The notes: generated by a model not told the origin, from the sequence alone. A stretch of DNA of 64,000 nucleotides from Gari tellinella (GCA_922989275.2 OV277866.1:30335246-30399245), one strand, 5' to 3'. Shown: positions 45,855-57,471, counted from the first letter of the stretch. Translations and numbers: made by a program.

Positions 45855-46452
45855 TATTTGAATAGAAACATGATTGGTGCAGTCTAAAATATTTCCTTGT
45901 ATTATATTTTTTTTTAAAAAGAAAAACAATGTCACATTTTTTTTTATAAAACAACACAGTAATTGATTAAAGTGTGTTAAACATTTATTAACATAATTTT
46001 GTCATACAAGAATTAACAATAGGCACTCCAATGACACATTAACAGAGCATGTGTTATGTTTACATGTACAGATTATATAATACAAGCTGTGTTACAAGAA
46101 CCGGGGGAACCTGTGGACATTGCAGACCCAGCTCCCCATCAATAAAATTGAATCCTCTATGTCTACTGTCACATAATTAAGCCATACTGATTCATATTGA
46201 CACATTGCACAATATTCTCATACTGACTCATTTTGACACATTTTAATCCACTAGCATGTATTGAGATAAGCATTGAAAATTGTTTATCACTTATGAGTTT
46301 CCTCTGAAGACGGAGTATGGCTGCCTATATGGCGAGGTAATTGAAAACAGGTATGCACGTAATCCTCCAGCTTGACAGACAATAATGTCTGTACCAAGCT
46401 GTCCTGTGAGTGTTAAGCACAGGTACGCCAACAACAACAACTTATGAGTTAA
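45855..46452. other. No gene; possible mollusc repeat segment
   Basis: The string ATGGCTGCCTATATGGCGAG near 46317-46336, followed by GGTATGCACGTAA, resembles text I recall recurring in mollusc sequences, perhaps a conserved SINE domain. Unverified. Confidence 0.3.
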
Positions 46453-46705
46453 CGGGTTAAGTTAAGTCTTTCTTCCAGAGAAGCCCCTTTTAGGGTATTC
46501 AATATCTCCACTGAAGAGAACAGTTCAAATTCATACAGCCATTAACAATTACCATAACTATTTGTATTCACTAGCAGTTGATAGCTTAAAGCAGGCTGAA
46601 TGAAAAGCAGAATGCACCTTAAGGCGCATTCTGCTTTACTTTCAACCTGCTCCAAGTGGTCACCTATTTTCAAAAGTAAAAACTGAATATTGGATATCGG
46701 GTTAG
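46453..46705 (-). mobile_element. P1 element, worn ends
   Basis: TTAAGTTAAGTCTTTC start, AGCAGGCTGAATGAAAAGC core, TATCGGGTTAG end. One-arm core change (GCACC / GGCGC). Confidence 0.75.
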
Positions 46706-46747
46706 TGGTCACTCTTTGGATAAGCATTAAGGTAAAATCAAAGGCTG

Positions 46748-46830
46748 TGCTAGCTTCATGCAGGGTAAAATTAAAGCAGAAAGCTTCTATAGGAGCTTTC
46801 TTCTTTAGTTTTACCCTTCATTAACCACCA
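46748..46830. repeat. F2 hairpin element
   Basis: TCATGCAGGGTAAAATTAAAG and complement around CTTCTATAGGAG. Confidence 0.7.
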
Positions 46831-47027
46831 TCAATATACACTGTTCTTAATGGATGCTGACTGTTATCAGAATCTACTATCTATATTCAAAGCAGCAGCA
46901 GCAGCTAATCTGGGTCAGCAAGGTGTGCAATGTCCACTCAGGCCTCTTGTTCTTGGGGACTTGCCTCATGTAATATCACTAATAGAATCCACATTAAAAC
47001 TCCAGTCATACATAGTCTTTCCATATA

Positions 47028-47136
47028 CAGTTGAACTTCGATATCTCGAACTCGGTTAAATCGAACATACCCATATTTCAAAGTTAAAACGTGGCTTAGC
47101 CGGGTTAAGCGAGTTCGAGATATCGAAGTTCGACTG
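47028..47136 (+). mobile_element. M3 deletion derivative, 109 bp, TA duplication
   Basis: Both ends are intact (CAGTTGAACTTCG, CGAAGTTCGACTG), but the right arm of the core is deleted, from GGCTTAGCC directly to GGGTTAAGCGAG. Confidence 0.9.
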
Positions 47137-47265
47137 TAGTTTTCTTTTTTGCGTAAAATCCTCAAAATCATTAAACATATTAAGAAATAAAAAAAATTCT
47201 TTATAGCATGCAAGCTGTTCCTTTGGTAAAAAACGAAACAATAAAACATGGGACCAAACTACACT

Positions 47266-47392
47266 CAGGACTCCAGAAAAGGGGAGTATGCCTGCTCAAA
47301 ACCCTGTGGTGTGACTACTCATTAGAATTGTCTCAAACAGACGATTCCAAAGAGAAATCACACCAAAGAGTTTCATTTGAACATGAACTTTA
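47266..47392 (+). mobile_element. H2 fragment
   Basis: CAGGACTCCAGAAAAGGGG start and CTACTCATTAGAATTGTC centre. The right end is lost. Confidence 0.65.
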
Positions 47393-47507
47393 ATACATAA
47401 TAAGGTGTATCTATAGAGTAATGGGTTAGAAGCATTAATTTTAATCTATGAAACCATTAACCTGCTAGCTTTCTATAATTAACTTGTTCCTTTGTCGATT
47501 CAGAAAT

Positions 47508-47580
47508 ACAAACAATTTGGTTCCAGATCATCAGATGCAGAGTAATTACATGTTTTGATTTGGATCCAAACTATTTGCAA
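47508..47580. repeat. Worn palindrome core
   Basis: CAAACAATTTGGTTCCAGATC and TTTGGATCCAAACTATTTG remain; the middle is mismatched. Confidence 0.6.
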
Positions 47581-47884
47581 TTATCATCTTACTATTTGTC
47601 AACTTGAAATATCAGTTCAGCATAGAGAAAGACACTGGACCTTATCTAGTAACTGTTTGGCGAGGTAAAATAACAAAAGGATAACTTAACAAAATCAAAA
47701 ACATTTTTTTCTACCCTCCAGATTCCTGATTTATTGCTGACGAGACAAAATATGTGCTGTTTCACACCACATGTTTGTCTATTTATCTAAGAAAATAAAT
47801 AACACATTTGTGCCATAAATATTTCTTTCAGAACCCCACAGTCCAAGTATGGCATTTGGTCCTTATAGCCTAGTGTCCCTTTAA

Positions 47885-48115
47885 CCCATTCTCCTATAAA
47901 CATGCCTTTAATTTATCGATCCACAACAGAAAAAAGTTCCAATTTATACACCCATAAACCTGTGTAACAAATGAAATATTTTCTATATCCTAGCAGATGG
48001 TAGCTTAAATGCAGGCTGAAAATAAAGCAGAATGCGCCTTAAGGCGCATTCTGCTTTTTTTTTTCAACCTGCTTTAAGTACTCACCTGTCTTCTAAACTA
48101 GAAATAGGATAAGGG
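47885..48115 (-). mobile_element. P1 element, TTAA duplication
   Basis: CCCATTCTCCTATAAACATGC and GGATAAGGG ends between TTAA, with the perfect GCGCC core. Confidence 0.88.
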
Positions 48116-48237
48116 TTAAAAGGACTTTACTGGGCTGCAAATAAGGCGAGTATTTCAAATCACTACTTCGTTGTGGTTTCAGCCTTACCGTACATTCTTC
48201 AAGCTGACCCTAGTCACAACATTGCGTTTGGTGGAGA

Positions 48238-48426
48238 ACTTCTATATCTTGAAGTCAGTTTTGTGCAATATACCCGCATTTCAAAGCTAACGTGGCTTGG
48301 CTAAGCCACGTTTTAACTTTGAAGTATTGGTATGTTCAACTTATCGGAGCAAGAAAAAATGCAGTTCTTGTATGGAACTATCCGATAATTTGAGTTAAGC
48401 GAGTTTGAGATATCAAAGTTTGACTG
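48238..48426 (+). mobile_element. M3 element, left end worn
   Basis: CTAACGTGGCTTGGCTAAGCC core and AGTTTGACTG-TA right end. The left end is diverged. Confidence 0.8.
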
Positions 48427-48449
48427 TATCTCATAATGTTTTGGAGATA

Positions 48450-48655
48450 CAGTCAATCCTCTCTAGAACGACCACCAAATTAAATTAAATTATTTTGTAT
48501 TTAAGGTAGGTGGCTCCTTAAAGCAAGGTGAAAGAAACCAAAAAGCACCTTTAGGAGCTTTGTTTTACTCTCACCTTGCTATAAGCTGCCACCTGTCTTT
48601 CATACAACCATTAATTAGCCTTATTTAAATGGTCGGGAATAGTGAGGTTTTAATG
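48450..48655 (+). mobile_element. M1 element
   Basis: CAGTCAATCCTCTCTAGAACG and GGTCGGGAATAGTGAGGTTTT ends around the AGCAAGGTGAAAG hairpin. Confidence 0.85.
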
Positions 48656-49032
48656 TATTAGAAAGTTCTTATTTAAACTACTTGCCTTATCCAGAACTCT
48701 GATTAGGACAGAGTTGTCCAGTATTCTAGACAATTTCATTATCTAGATACTTATATATAATCTGTATAATTTATCTTTAAAAAAATTACATTTTTTTTTT
48801 TTAAAAGAACAAAATATCTCCCTACATTAAACTCTTATAGAATATATGTTCAACTCATTCATAGCGAAACAGATACAAAGTAAACATCAGGAAAAAATAC
48901 AGCTACAAGATTCAGACATCAACTTCAGAACAGTGAAATAGAAATTGTATACTATTTTCTCTCTTTACATTTAATTGTTTTTATGTACAGATTCAATTGT
49001 ATATTACTCTCAGAAACTAATATCAAACCAGG

Positions 49033-49172
49033 CTCCAAGGTTATAAAAGAGTTTGAGTCGAGTCTGAGATCGTTCCCAAGCATTTGATTGGTCAGATTTG
49101 AGCTTTTGCTCAAATCTGACCAATCAAGTACTAGATAATGATCTCAGACTCGACTCAATCTTTATAACCTAA
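49033..49172. mobile_element. F1 fold-back element
   Basis: CTCCAAGGTTATAAAAG start, TTTATAACCTAAG end, with TTTGAGCTTTTGCTCAAA at the centre. Confidence 0.85.
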
Positions 49173-49176
49173 GGGC

Positions 49177-49361
49177 CAGAGCACCAGATACAGATGAAGT
49201 TTTCACATTTTCCTTCTTCTTTATATCTTTACCAAACCCTATGGTGTCACCACTTGTTAGAATCGTCTCGAAGAGACAATCCTAATGAGTAGTCACAGTA
49301 TATGGTTTGTGCAGACATTAAGATTTAAGCATTGGAAATACTCCCCTTATCTGGGGCCCTG
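49177..49361 (+). mobile_element. H2 element
   Basis: CAGAGCACCAGATA start and CTCCCCTTATCTGGGGCCCT end, with centre GAATCGTCTCGAAGAGAC. Confidence 0.85.
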
Positions 49362-49477
49362 TATCCTAACATGTTTTACATGTACCAGGAGTTTTATTTT
49401 ATTCGCTTACTGTCATAACTTGTAATGGTGATCTCTTCAAAAGAAGACCCATATTAAATCTTATATACAGGATTTTG

Positions 49478-49570
49478 CTTAAAATTAGGATAAAGACTAA
49501 TGCAGATAGCTCCTGAAAAAGCTTTCTACATTATTTTTAGCCTGCATTTAGCAATCACCGGTCTTTAGAA
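49478..49570. repeat. F2 hairpin element, worn
   Basis: TAATGCAGATAGCTCC and AGCTTTCTACATTA arms. Confidence 0.6.
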
Positions 49571-49902
49571 ATGTCCATTCTTCTTCATGGTGCTTTAATA
49601 CATGTTTTATTTTTTGTTTCAATCTTTATCAGATCCCTTGCAAGCAGTTTTGGATAGGTTCTGTCTTTTCTAATTTCTACATGTCTGAATTCTATATCCC
49701 CTTAAGGGTATTTCAAGTAACCTTTGTTAAAAAGTCAACAGATTTGCTCACAATGTAGACCAAGATCAGTTTATACCTTCAGAATGATTCAGCTAATCTT
49801 GGTCTACTGTGTATGCGAGAGAATTGGCTTTTAGTTCTACAGTTGACCACAGATAGATAGACAGACGAGGAATCTACCACTACATTACGTATAAAACATG
49901 TA

Positions 49903-50107
49903 CAGTCGGACCTCTCTATTACGGCCACTAAATTGTGTAAAATATACGTTGTTTAAGACAGGTGACTGCTAAAAGCAATATGAAAATGAAACAGAAAGCT
50001 CCTACAGGAGCTTTCTGTTTCAATTTCACATTGCTGTAAGCTGTCACCTGTTTTTTATACGGACAATTAGCCTTTTTTCTAGTGGTCGTAATAGAGAAGT
50101 TCTACTG
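49903..50107 (+). mobile_element. M1 element, TA duplication
   Basis: CAGTCGGACCTCTCTATTACG and GTCGTAATAGAGAAGTTCTACTG ends (read as shorter blocks) flanked by TA; the core is CAGAAAGCTCCTACAGGAGC. Confidence 0.9.
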
Positions 50108-50678
50108 TATATTCAACTAACTGAGGTATAGGACCGTAAGCAGTAAGAACTTGGACGCAATATCATAACCTAAGACAGGCCTCAAATTAACCACACATTC
50201 TTAGCTTTGAGGCTTCAAGAGTAATCTGTAACATTATGGTTTGGCTCCCAGCTTCTGCCAGAGACACAGGAGCTGAAAACCAATCAAGAATATTTGAGAT
50301 CATTCTCGAGTCACAAGTCTAAGAATGGGCGAGTGAATTCCAGCCCAGGACTTCAAGCTTATTCAACACTGGCAAAATGGTAACGCTCATTCATTTAATA
50401 ACAGCATTTATTTTTTCTTCAACTGAAACTAAATAAACATGTCCTTAAGTCCTTGCTTCTAATCATACAGTTTATCATCACCATGGAAACCATTCTCAGC
50501 CTTTTATAAAGCCTTCACATATCTCTTTATCACTCAAAAGTTCCATCACTCTTTATCTCTTGCTACCATGGCGACAAAACCTTGTTACCATAGCAACTCA
50601 TTGTCCTTGATCCTGGTATTCCTGTCCAACTGGCGACAAACATATCTGCCCTATTAATCACATAAAATATAGTAAATG

Positions 50679-50863
50679 CAGAACTCCAGATAAGGCAAGT
50701 ATTTGAAATACTAACATTCTTATGTCTCCAACAAACCCTATGATGTGACTACTCATTAGAATCGTCTCTTCGAGACGATTCTAATGAGTAGTCACAACAT
50801 AGAGTTTCGCAGAGATGTATAGAAAAAGAATGTTTGAAATGCTCAGTGTAATCTGGAGTCCTG
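50679..50863 (+). mobile_element. H2 element with perfect core
   Basis: CAGAACTCCAGATAAGG and AATCTGGAGTCCTG ends. The core TAGAATCGTCTCTTCGAGAC with its complement is perfect. The flanks TAAATG / TAAAAT are similar. Confidence 0.88.
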
Positions 50864-51060
50864 TAAAATGTGACTCAAGCCAGTTCTTAACTGGACTGCC
50901 CTAGTTTCCAAGATACACAATGTCAGGAATACCAAATAGTGCAATGTGTGCGAGACTCTTCATGTACATCAAGCCTACATTTCATTTAACATGCTTAATG
51001 AGCAGGTGACTGACTACAAGTAAAACAGCTGATCACGGTACAACAGATCCACCTGATAAG

Positions 51061-51066
51061 TTTATT
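51061..51066 (-). promoter_or_regulatory. Candidate poly(A) signal AATAAA of the nuclear receptor gene
   Basis: A minus-strand AATAAA about 30 bases after the stop codon, implying a very short 3' UTR if used. Later signals are possible. Confidence 0.4.
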
Positions 51067-51094
51067 GGGGGCCGCAATTCTGCACACCAGAGAT

Positions 51095-51941
51095 CTATGG
51101 TGAAGCGATCGACGAAGAATCACTATCATCATCCTTTTTCAAGTGCATGTCCATCACTTCCTTCATCAGAGGCTGAATGCCCTCAGGATTCAACTTCAAG
51201 AGAACCTGTGAGTGCTCCTCATTCAAGTTACGAATGTCTGTCAGTTTCATGAGAAACTTTGGGTAGACTGACCGGGCTATTGGGCTTGGGTATTTGGATT
51301 CCAGATACCTTAGAAGCAGAAGAGCGTATTTCTCTTGTTCCGATGAGATGTACACTTTATCCTGAACGCTTGGGCGGTCTGGCGAGAAGAGGGACAGCAT
51401 GAGAAGTAATATCAAGACTGTTTCATCAGCCTTCAGATCAATAGCAAGAGACTTGACAAATTTCATATGTTCATCAAACAGTCCAGGGGCATTCAAGGCT
51501 CCTGGCTCGGGCATCTCTATTCCTGTTTTCAGCTGATCTGGCGTCATTGCTAAAGAGTCCTTGTCAAATGGATCTAAGAAATAATTGTGCTCTTTATCAA
51601 ATGAAATTACAGATCTAAGAATGAGCAATTCTATACTTCCGCCTTTTAATAGCGCAATTTGGTCTTGCTGTGACAGCGCTTTGAAAGCCTTCAACTTTTT
51701 CGCCATATCCACCACCCTACGTACACTAACTTCTGCAATGTTCACAAGGTCGGAGAAATTGGCATTATCTCGTGGTACCTTTGACTCGATGGGAATTTCC
51801 AATGACTGGCGATACGCAGCCACGATCTCACTTATAATCGCTTCCTCCTCCGGCTCCATGTTTCGTAAGCCCCGTATCGGGCACTGGGTCGTGCTAACTA
51901 CTCCTGACTGGGACATCTTCTTCTCCAAATCACGCATACGT
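51095..51941 (-). CDS. Nuclear receptor terminal exon: hinge and ligand-binding domain
   Basis: One 847-base exon carries the hinge and whole ligand-binding domain after the acceptor AACTTGCAG. Helix 3 contains NFSDLVNIAEVSVRRVVDMA, followed by the signature loop and LLKGGSIELLILRS. Helices 7-10 are visible (DETVLILLLMLSLFSPDRP, QEKYALLLLRYLESKYPS) and the AF-2 core is LMKEVM. A Ser/Asp-rich tail, KKDDDSDSSSIASP, ends the protein. Having the whole domain in one exon is compact compared with vertebrate VDR/PXR genes. Confidence 0.93.
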
Positions 51942-54900
51942 CTGCAAGTTTACAAATACACCGTTATTAACAACAATGTACAGTAAAACCTCTTTCAAGC
52001 CACATTAAAAAAATCTTAATTTTTTGTAAGAGGTGGCTACTTAATGCAGTATAAAAGTGATGCAGAAGGAGTCTTGTGCATTGTTTTTATTGTGCATTGT
52101 GCAGCTTCCAACCTTTCAATATTTATATCGGGGCTCCAGATAAGAGGGAGTGAACTGAACACATCCAACATTTTCTCACTCATTTCTGTACCAAACCCTA
52201 TGGTGTTACTACTCATTAGAATTGTCTCTTCGAGGTGATTCTAATGAGTAGTGACACCATAGAGTTTTATGTACAAATAAAGATTTTAGATTTTGAAATA
52301 CTCCCCTTATCTGGAGCCCTGTTATATTCTATCTTGAAAAGGACTTAAAGGAGAGTATTTTGAAACCAAAATCTTAAATTCTGCTCAAAATCCTAAGGTG
52401 TGACTACTCATCCTCTCTTCAAGCCAATTCTAATGAGTTTAGTACACATATAAATATATAAATATTGAAAACCTTTGGTTATTCCCTCTGATCTGTTGCT
52501 TTGCTGTACTGGTATGTGGCTGAAGAGAGGCTGTACTGTATACAAAACATGCAATTCATAAGTAGAGAACTTGTCACCTACAAAAATAGTTACAGCATTG
52601 TTTTGGGAAAAAAATACTTTCAAATAGAAACTAAATTTTGTAGGGCATACTTTTGATCCAAACTATAACAGTACCAATAATCTGAATGCAATGGGGTTTC
52701 CTTGAAAATTTCATCTCTTATGGACTCCATTTTATTAATACAACTTTTGAGTAAAATCTTATTATCTCCCTTTACTTATGACTTGACTTGAAGATGTCCC
52801 CGCCCCAACCATTTGTCAGATTCCCATGCCTATAACTTACAATACTCTATTTGATGATAACTATTATTTATCATTGTCCTGAAAATGTACAGTAAAATTG
52901 TGCTTAAAGAGTGCCTAGTAAAGTTTTTTGAACAGCGACAGTGTATATAGGTTGAGGTACATATTGGTGCAGAGTCTGGTTAGAAATACATGTAGCTATA
53001 TGATTAGTTTGTTTCTTTGAAATCTGACCACCTTTAACCATGATACCCTGACTTTAAAGTTTATACCGTACACCTTCACTATTAACTTTATTTACTTTGA
53101 ACACCCACAAATAGGCTTTTATATTCAGACTTTACTCTCTTTTTTTTATATTTGTAGAAGAAATTTAAATTGAAAGCAAAATAAAAAGTTCACCACCCAA
53201 TGGATGAGAAATAGAAGGTTTGATATTAATATATAGTTCTGTTTTGTAAATCCTTCACCTGTTAAGTGTATATTGACACTTTTTGAAAACAGTGTAGATC
53301 AGGAATAGGGTTTGCACCATTTTCTTTCTCCTTTACTCCATAGCTTGTTTCTAGTACTGAAGACAGGTGAACACTTCAAACAGGTTGAAAGAAAAGCAGA
53401 ATGTGCCTTAAGGCACATTCTGCTTTACTTTCAGCCTGCTTTAAGCTTAAGGATATAGAAAATATTTCTTATGATATATATTCTTGACTGTAACTTTATT
53501 CTTTGGTTTGGGAGTAAAAGGTGTATCTATGGAGTAAAGGGTTGAAGGGTATTGCACTTTTTTCCAAGGGAAATAGATTTCTTTATTTTATAAACCAATG
53601 TAATAGTTACGATGAAAGTCTTTTATATGGATAATCAGCAGGAGAAGGGTTAAATGTTTTGTCCATCTTTAACCCCAGAAATGTTTTCCACTGTCAGAAA
53701 TAAAATTTGAGTGATCTTTACCTAGTTCCATTCATACACTATCAGTATCATAGAATACTAATAATAATACAAATAATAATAATAAAATTTAAATCATCAT
53801 TGTGACATTAGTATCATCCTGGGAGATAATAAAATAAAACCACCATCACTTACATGTAAGTATTAATATTGTAATATTATAACCACCGATATTTATAAAA
53901 ATAATAATAATATTAAGGAAAATATAATAATAGTGATAATAATAATCATAACATAACATAACCCTTACCATCAGACTTATATGCTTATAAATTCAATATA
54001 CATCTACTATTAGCATCTTCAGAAAATGATGTCATTTAACAAACCATATATAAAAATAAATTTAAGACACTATAAATTTATACAAAGCCAAAATTCCATC
54101 ACCATGACAACAAATATTTATACCAGACTCCTGATGTTTGTCATGTAAGAAAGGGTTATGTTATAAATAGAATCTTGCATTAGTGTTCCTTTGTATTGAA
54201 ATTATTACTTTCAAATTTCTTTTTTTTCAAGCATTTTTTTTCTAAAGGATTTATTTCATAAATACAATATACCAGTATATCTTTTTTATAAACACTAATG
54301 GAAGATAATAACATTGTAGCTCCAGATATGGGGAGTTTGTCAAGTACCAAAAGTCGCCACTAAACCTTATGTTGTGACTACTCATTAGAATTGTCTTAAA
54401 TTACATGAGTAGCCACATCACATGGTTTACTGGAGAATTAGAGAAGAACAAAATCTTGAATTTAACTCCCCTTTTTATCTGTAGCATCAATAACAAATAT
54501 TTTTCTTATAATAAACTAAATATATCTCACCCTAGTTGCTGTTGTCGACCAATAAACCCCAACACAAGTGAACCTTTGGAACAATTTAGTTGACTCTCTC
54601 ATTTGACTCTTGTTTTAAGCACCAATTAATATTAGTTGCACAAAACAAAATTGTGTGTTAATTTAAAGGTTTTGAAGCCAAATAACAATCCATTCAAAAT
54701 TGTGTGAAGTGAGCACTTTATGAAGAAACCAACAGATTTTTAAAAACAGGTGGTTGCTTAATACTAAACACTGTTCTGCATCAAACAACAACCTGTATCA
54801 ATTTCTGTGGCAGAATTGTGTTTAGAGTGCACACTTAACGCAGGTTTAACTGTATTGTGTCAGTAACAAATGTTCCTTGCATCGGTTTATTTATCGGTCA

Positions 54901-55131
54901 ACAGTAACAGTTTTTAAAGCACCTGCTATCAGAACCCACTGTCGAATTTGATTTCCGTCCATACCTATTGTCATCGATTCGTTGTCGTTTGCGCATTTTC
55001 TCCTCCTCTGTGAGAATGTACTCTTTCCTCATGCCGATCTCAAAGCATTTCCTCAGCCGACATCTCTTGCAGAAGCGACGATTGGACACGTCCATCTTAC
55101 ATTTCTCCTCGTAAGGACACTTGAAATAGTC
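51095..55131 (-). CDS. HR96-like (NR1J) nuclear receptor, 3' part of gene
   Basis: Coding sequence is join(55131-54965, 51941-51095), giving 337 residues of a nuclear hormone receptor without its first zinc finger. The second zinc finger exon contributes AG and the ligand-binding exon A, forming Arg, so the splice is in frame. The second finger has CPYEEKC, then RRFCKRCRLRKCFEIGMRKE, followed by an ILTEEEK-type C-terminal extension. This is typical of the HR96/VDR-like NR1 group. The ligand-binding domain has the signature FKALSQQDQIALLKGG and a C-terminal AF-2 helix LMKEVM. Such receptors sense xenobiotics, lipids or sterols and regulate detoxification and lipid genes in the nucleus, probably with RXR; this is family knowledge. 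VDR-like membership is the main alternative. The 5' exons lie beyond 55140, perhaps outside the window. Confidence 0.9.
51981..52075 (+). mobile_element. M1-like fragment in the receptor intron
   Basis: TA-CAGTAAAACCTCTTTC start, then an F2-like TTAATGCAGTATAAAAGTGA. The right half is missing. Confidence 0.55.
52129..52321 (+). mobile_element. H2 element in the receptor intron, 6-bp duplication TTATAT
   Basis: CGGGGCTCCAGATAAG and CTTATCTGGAGCCCTG ends flanked by TTATAT on both sides. Confidence 0.92.
53328..53546 (+). mobile_element. P1 element in the receptor intron
   Basis: CTCCTTTACTCCATAGC start, GGAGTAAAGGGTTGA end, paired GTGCC / GGCAC core. Confidence 0.82.
53757..53945. repeat. AAT-rich simple repeats
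   Basis: Two clusters of imperfect ATA/ATT triplets inside the receptor intron. Confidence 0.75.
54313..54488 (+). mobile_element. H2 element, worn ends
   Basis: TAGCTCCAGATATGGGGAG and CTTTTTATCTGTAGC, with a CTACTCATTAGAATTGTC centre. Confidence 0.72.
54965..55131 (-). CDS. Nuclear receptor exon: second zinc finger and C-terminal extension
   Basis: A 167-base exon between CTCTTTCAG and GTATGG, encoding DYFKCPYEEKC to RQRIDDN plus two bases. It holds the four Cys of zinc finger 2 with a five-residue D-box spacing, and the basic extension that contacts DNA. It starts in phase 0 just after where the first-finger helix (usually FFRR) should end. Confidence 0.92.
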
Positions 55132-55247
55132 CTGAAAGAGAGCAAAAGCAATAACATAAGATTAACTCAATCAGTCAAAGCTTAAAACATTGTGACAACT
55201 ACCAGGGGGAAAGTACATTGTATAGCAGAAAGCTCCTTGAATACAAC

Positions 55248-55477
55248 GAAAACACCTTTTAGGTCATTCAATTTATTCATCCACTAAAGAAAATAGTTCC
55301 AATTAATAGACTTGAAAATGTACCATAAGAAACATTTTCTATATCCTAGCAGATAGTACCTTAAAATAGACTGAAAGTAAAGCAGAATGCGCCTTAGGGT
55401 GCATTATGCTTTACTTTCTTCCTGTTTTAATTGATCACCTATTTTCAATACTAGAAACGGGCTAAGGTGTTAAAGGG
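55248..55477 (-). mobile_element. P1 element, left end missing
   Basis: AACACCTTTTAGGTCATTC start and GTGTTAAAGGG-TTAA end; the core is slightly mismatched. Confidence 0.78.
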
Positions 55478-55647
55478 TTAATAAAGTTATAGTTGATGTA
55501 GGACACAAATTTGGCAGGATGAATTTATGTGGAGACAAGGCATTACTTAATTCAGAACGAAACTGCGAAGCTGAAAGCCTGTTTCAAGAATAATGAAAAT
55601 GAAGTAGAAAGCTCCTGTTATCGAAGTCTTCCTCTGTTAGATCAATA

Positions 55648-55883
55648 CAATGGAGAAAACGTTATTCTTTCCTGTTTAAACGCAAACGCATTGCAATAAA
55701 ACGTAGAAAAATACAACTTTTTCACAATTCTGAATGTTGATTTTAACCTGGATGAAAAACAATTTGGAGCCTGATCAGACGCCCGGTTACCCGACATCTG
55801 ATCTGGCTCCAAACTGTTTTCATTGGAAATAATAGATTAAGCGTAAACGTGTTTATTGGGAAAGAATAATGTTTTCTCCACTG
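55648..55883 (-). mobile_element. M2 element, TA duplication
   Basis: The ends CAATGGAGAAAACG and GTTTTCTCCACTG are flanked by TA; the core is GGAGCCTGATCAGACG. Confidence 0.9.
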
Positions 55884-56696
55884 TACGTGACTTTACCGTA
55901 CTTGTTCAATATGTGAAGCTAGAGATTCTCTACTTTGACGCAACATTACAGATGACGGAAGTGAAACTTCCTGTGAAGCAGTCAGACACCTTCAAAAGGT
56001 TTGCAGCAATTCTTACAGGATTAAAGACAGTCTCATAATACTGGCGTGATTTCCTGGAAAATCTTGAAAACATGCCCATAGCACTTGCTCATTATGAGAC
56101 TTTTGCAATAGATCTGAAGTTTCTATAAAGATTATGCCGCCTCAGCAATCGGTGACATTGCAGGGCGCGCTACATTTTTAGTAAGCTTCATTGTGCTTGG
56201 CTTCCATGTTTATTTTTAACCCTTGAATTTTCTACATCTACGCTTAATTCTGCAACATTTTCATATCTTTTGTTTCCAGGAAAGAAATGCTTAAAATGCT
56301 TAGACATTTTTTTTGTTTGCAACAATAATTTGCTGTCTGTTATAATCCTAAAATTAGAATTTTTTGAAGTTTCCATATTATTGCGCAACAAGATACACAT
56401 TTAGTTATCATTTTGGAATCTGCCAAATTTTGCCTTTGATAAACATAGCAGTTTTGATCCTGATAAGATGCTACGAGAATTCTGTATCAAAATTGGCAAT
56501 GAAAGCCAGACAGTTTACGTCTAAGGATTGCAAAGACTGTGGCGATGTCACAATTAAGTTTCATCAATACCAACTTTTTCCCTTAATGCTGATTCAATCA
56601 ACTTATTTCTGTGAGTGACTGTTCCATTAAGCTGGTAAGCCTATATAGCAACCCTGTCTTGTGTTAGAAGTTTTCATTAATACAATGTGCTTGCTA
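55884..56696. other. No gene recognised upstream of the receptor exon
   Basis: Searched for a first zinc finger (CEGCK or CESCK followed by FFRR) on the minus strand without success. Confidence 0.5.
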
Positions 56697-56792
56697 ACCG
56701 GTAGATACTTAATGCAGATCAAAAGTGATGCAGAAAGCTCCCAGAGGGAGCTTTCTGCATTACTTCTGTTCTGCATTAAGTGGTCATGTACT
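56697..56792. repeat. F2 hairpin element with perfect core
   Basis: TGATGCAGAAAGCTCCCAGA and GGGAGCTTTCTGCATTA form a perfect core. Confidence 0.8.
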
Positions 56793-57271
56793 ATTCCTGA
56801 TGACTACCAATGCATTATCTTTAAAGGAACAAGTCTCTGTAGATGGTTTGACTGTAAATCAATTGTAATAAAAGAAGGGTAAGTAAACTAAGTATTAGCG
56901 ATTCCTGGCTGATAGTTGAAGCTTAATTCTTTCTAACCTCATCACATACAAATCATTAACGCATTGAACTCTAGACACAAGTTTTCTCATCCTTTACAGT
57001 CTACATGTGCAGAGTACACTTGTCCTAGACGAACACTGTAGACCCTGATCAATGGCATCCTTAAGGTGTCCATGGGGAATTTTCATTTCATATCAAAAAT
57101 TACTGATGTAGCATATGGTATAGGTCTCTACAGACAAATGACTACTAAATGCAGGATAATATTACATGTAATGTTTAGCTAGGAGCTATCTGCATTAACT
57201 TTTACCATGCAATAAGCAACAAGTTGTATTCCAAAGTCCACTACGGTGTTCTCTTGAGTGGTTGCTTAATA

Positions 57272-57471
57272 CAGTGCTCCAGACACCTATAAGAGGAATT
57301 CAATCAAACAAATTGAACATTTTCTCACTTATTTCAACACCAAATCCTTTGGTGTTACTACTTATTAGAATTGTCTCGAAGAGACAATTCTAATGAGTAG
57401 TAACACCATAGGGTTTAATGCAAAAAATACAAATTCTAGTTTTTGAAATACTCCCCTCATCTGGTGCTATA
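57272..57471 (+). mobile_element. H2 element, 6-bp duplication TTAATA
   Basis: CAGTGCTCCAGA start, CATCTGGTGCTATA end, TTAATA on both sides. Near-perfect core AGAATTGTCTCGAAGAGACA. Confidence 0.88.

Larger units (their letters stand above)
51942..54964 (-). other. 3.0 kb intron of the nuclear receptor gene
   Basis: GT-AG intron between the second-finger exon and the ligand-binding exon. It holds a broken M1 (from 51981), an intact H2 (52129-52321), an H2 fragment near 52380, a P1 (53328-53546), AAT-rich simple sequence (53757-53945) and another H2 (54313-54488). No further exon is required, since the flanking phases match. Confidence 0.75.

Noticed and set aside
46850..47059. Possible small exon with a poly-Ala run
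   Set aside because: The CAG run gives AAAAA in one frame; the frame runs into an M3 element and has no support.
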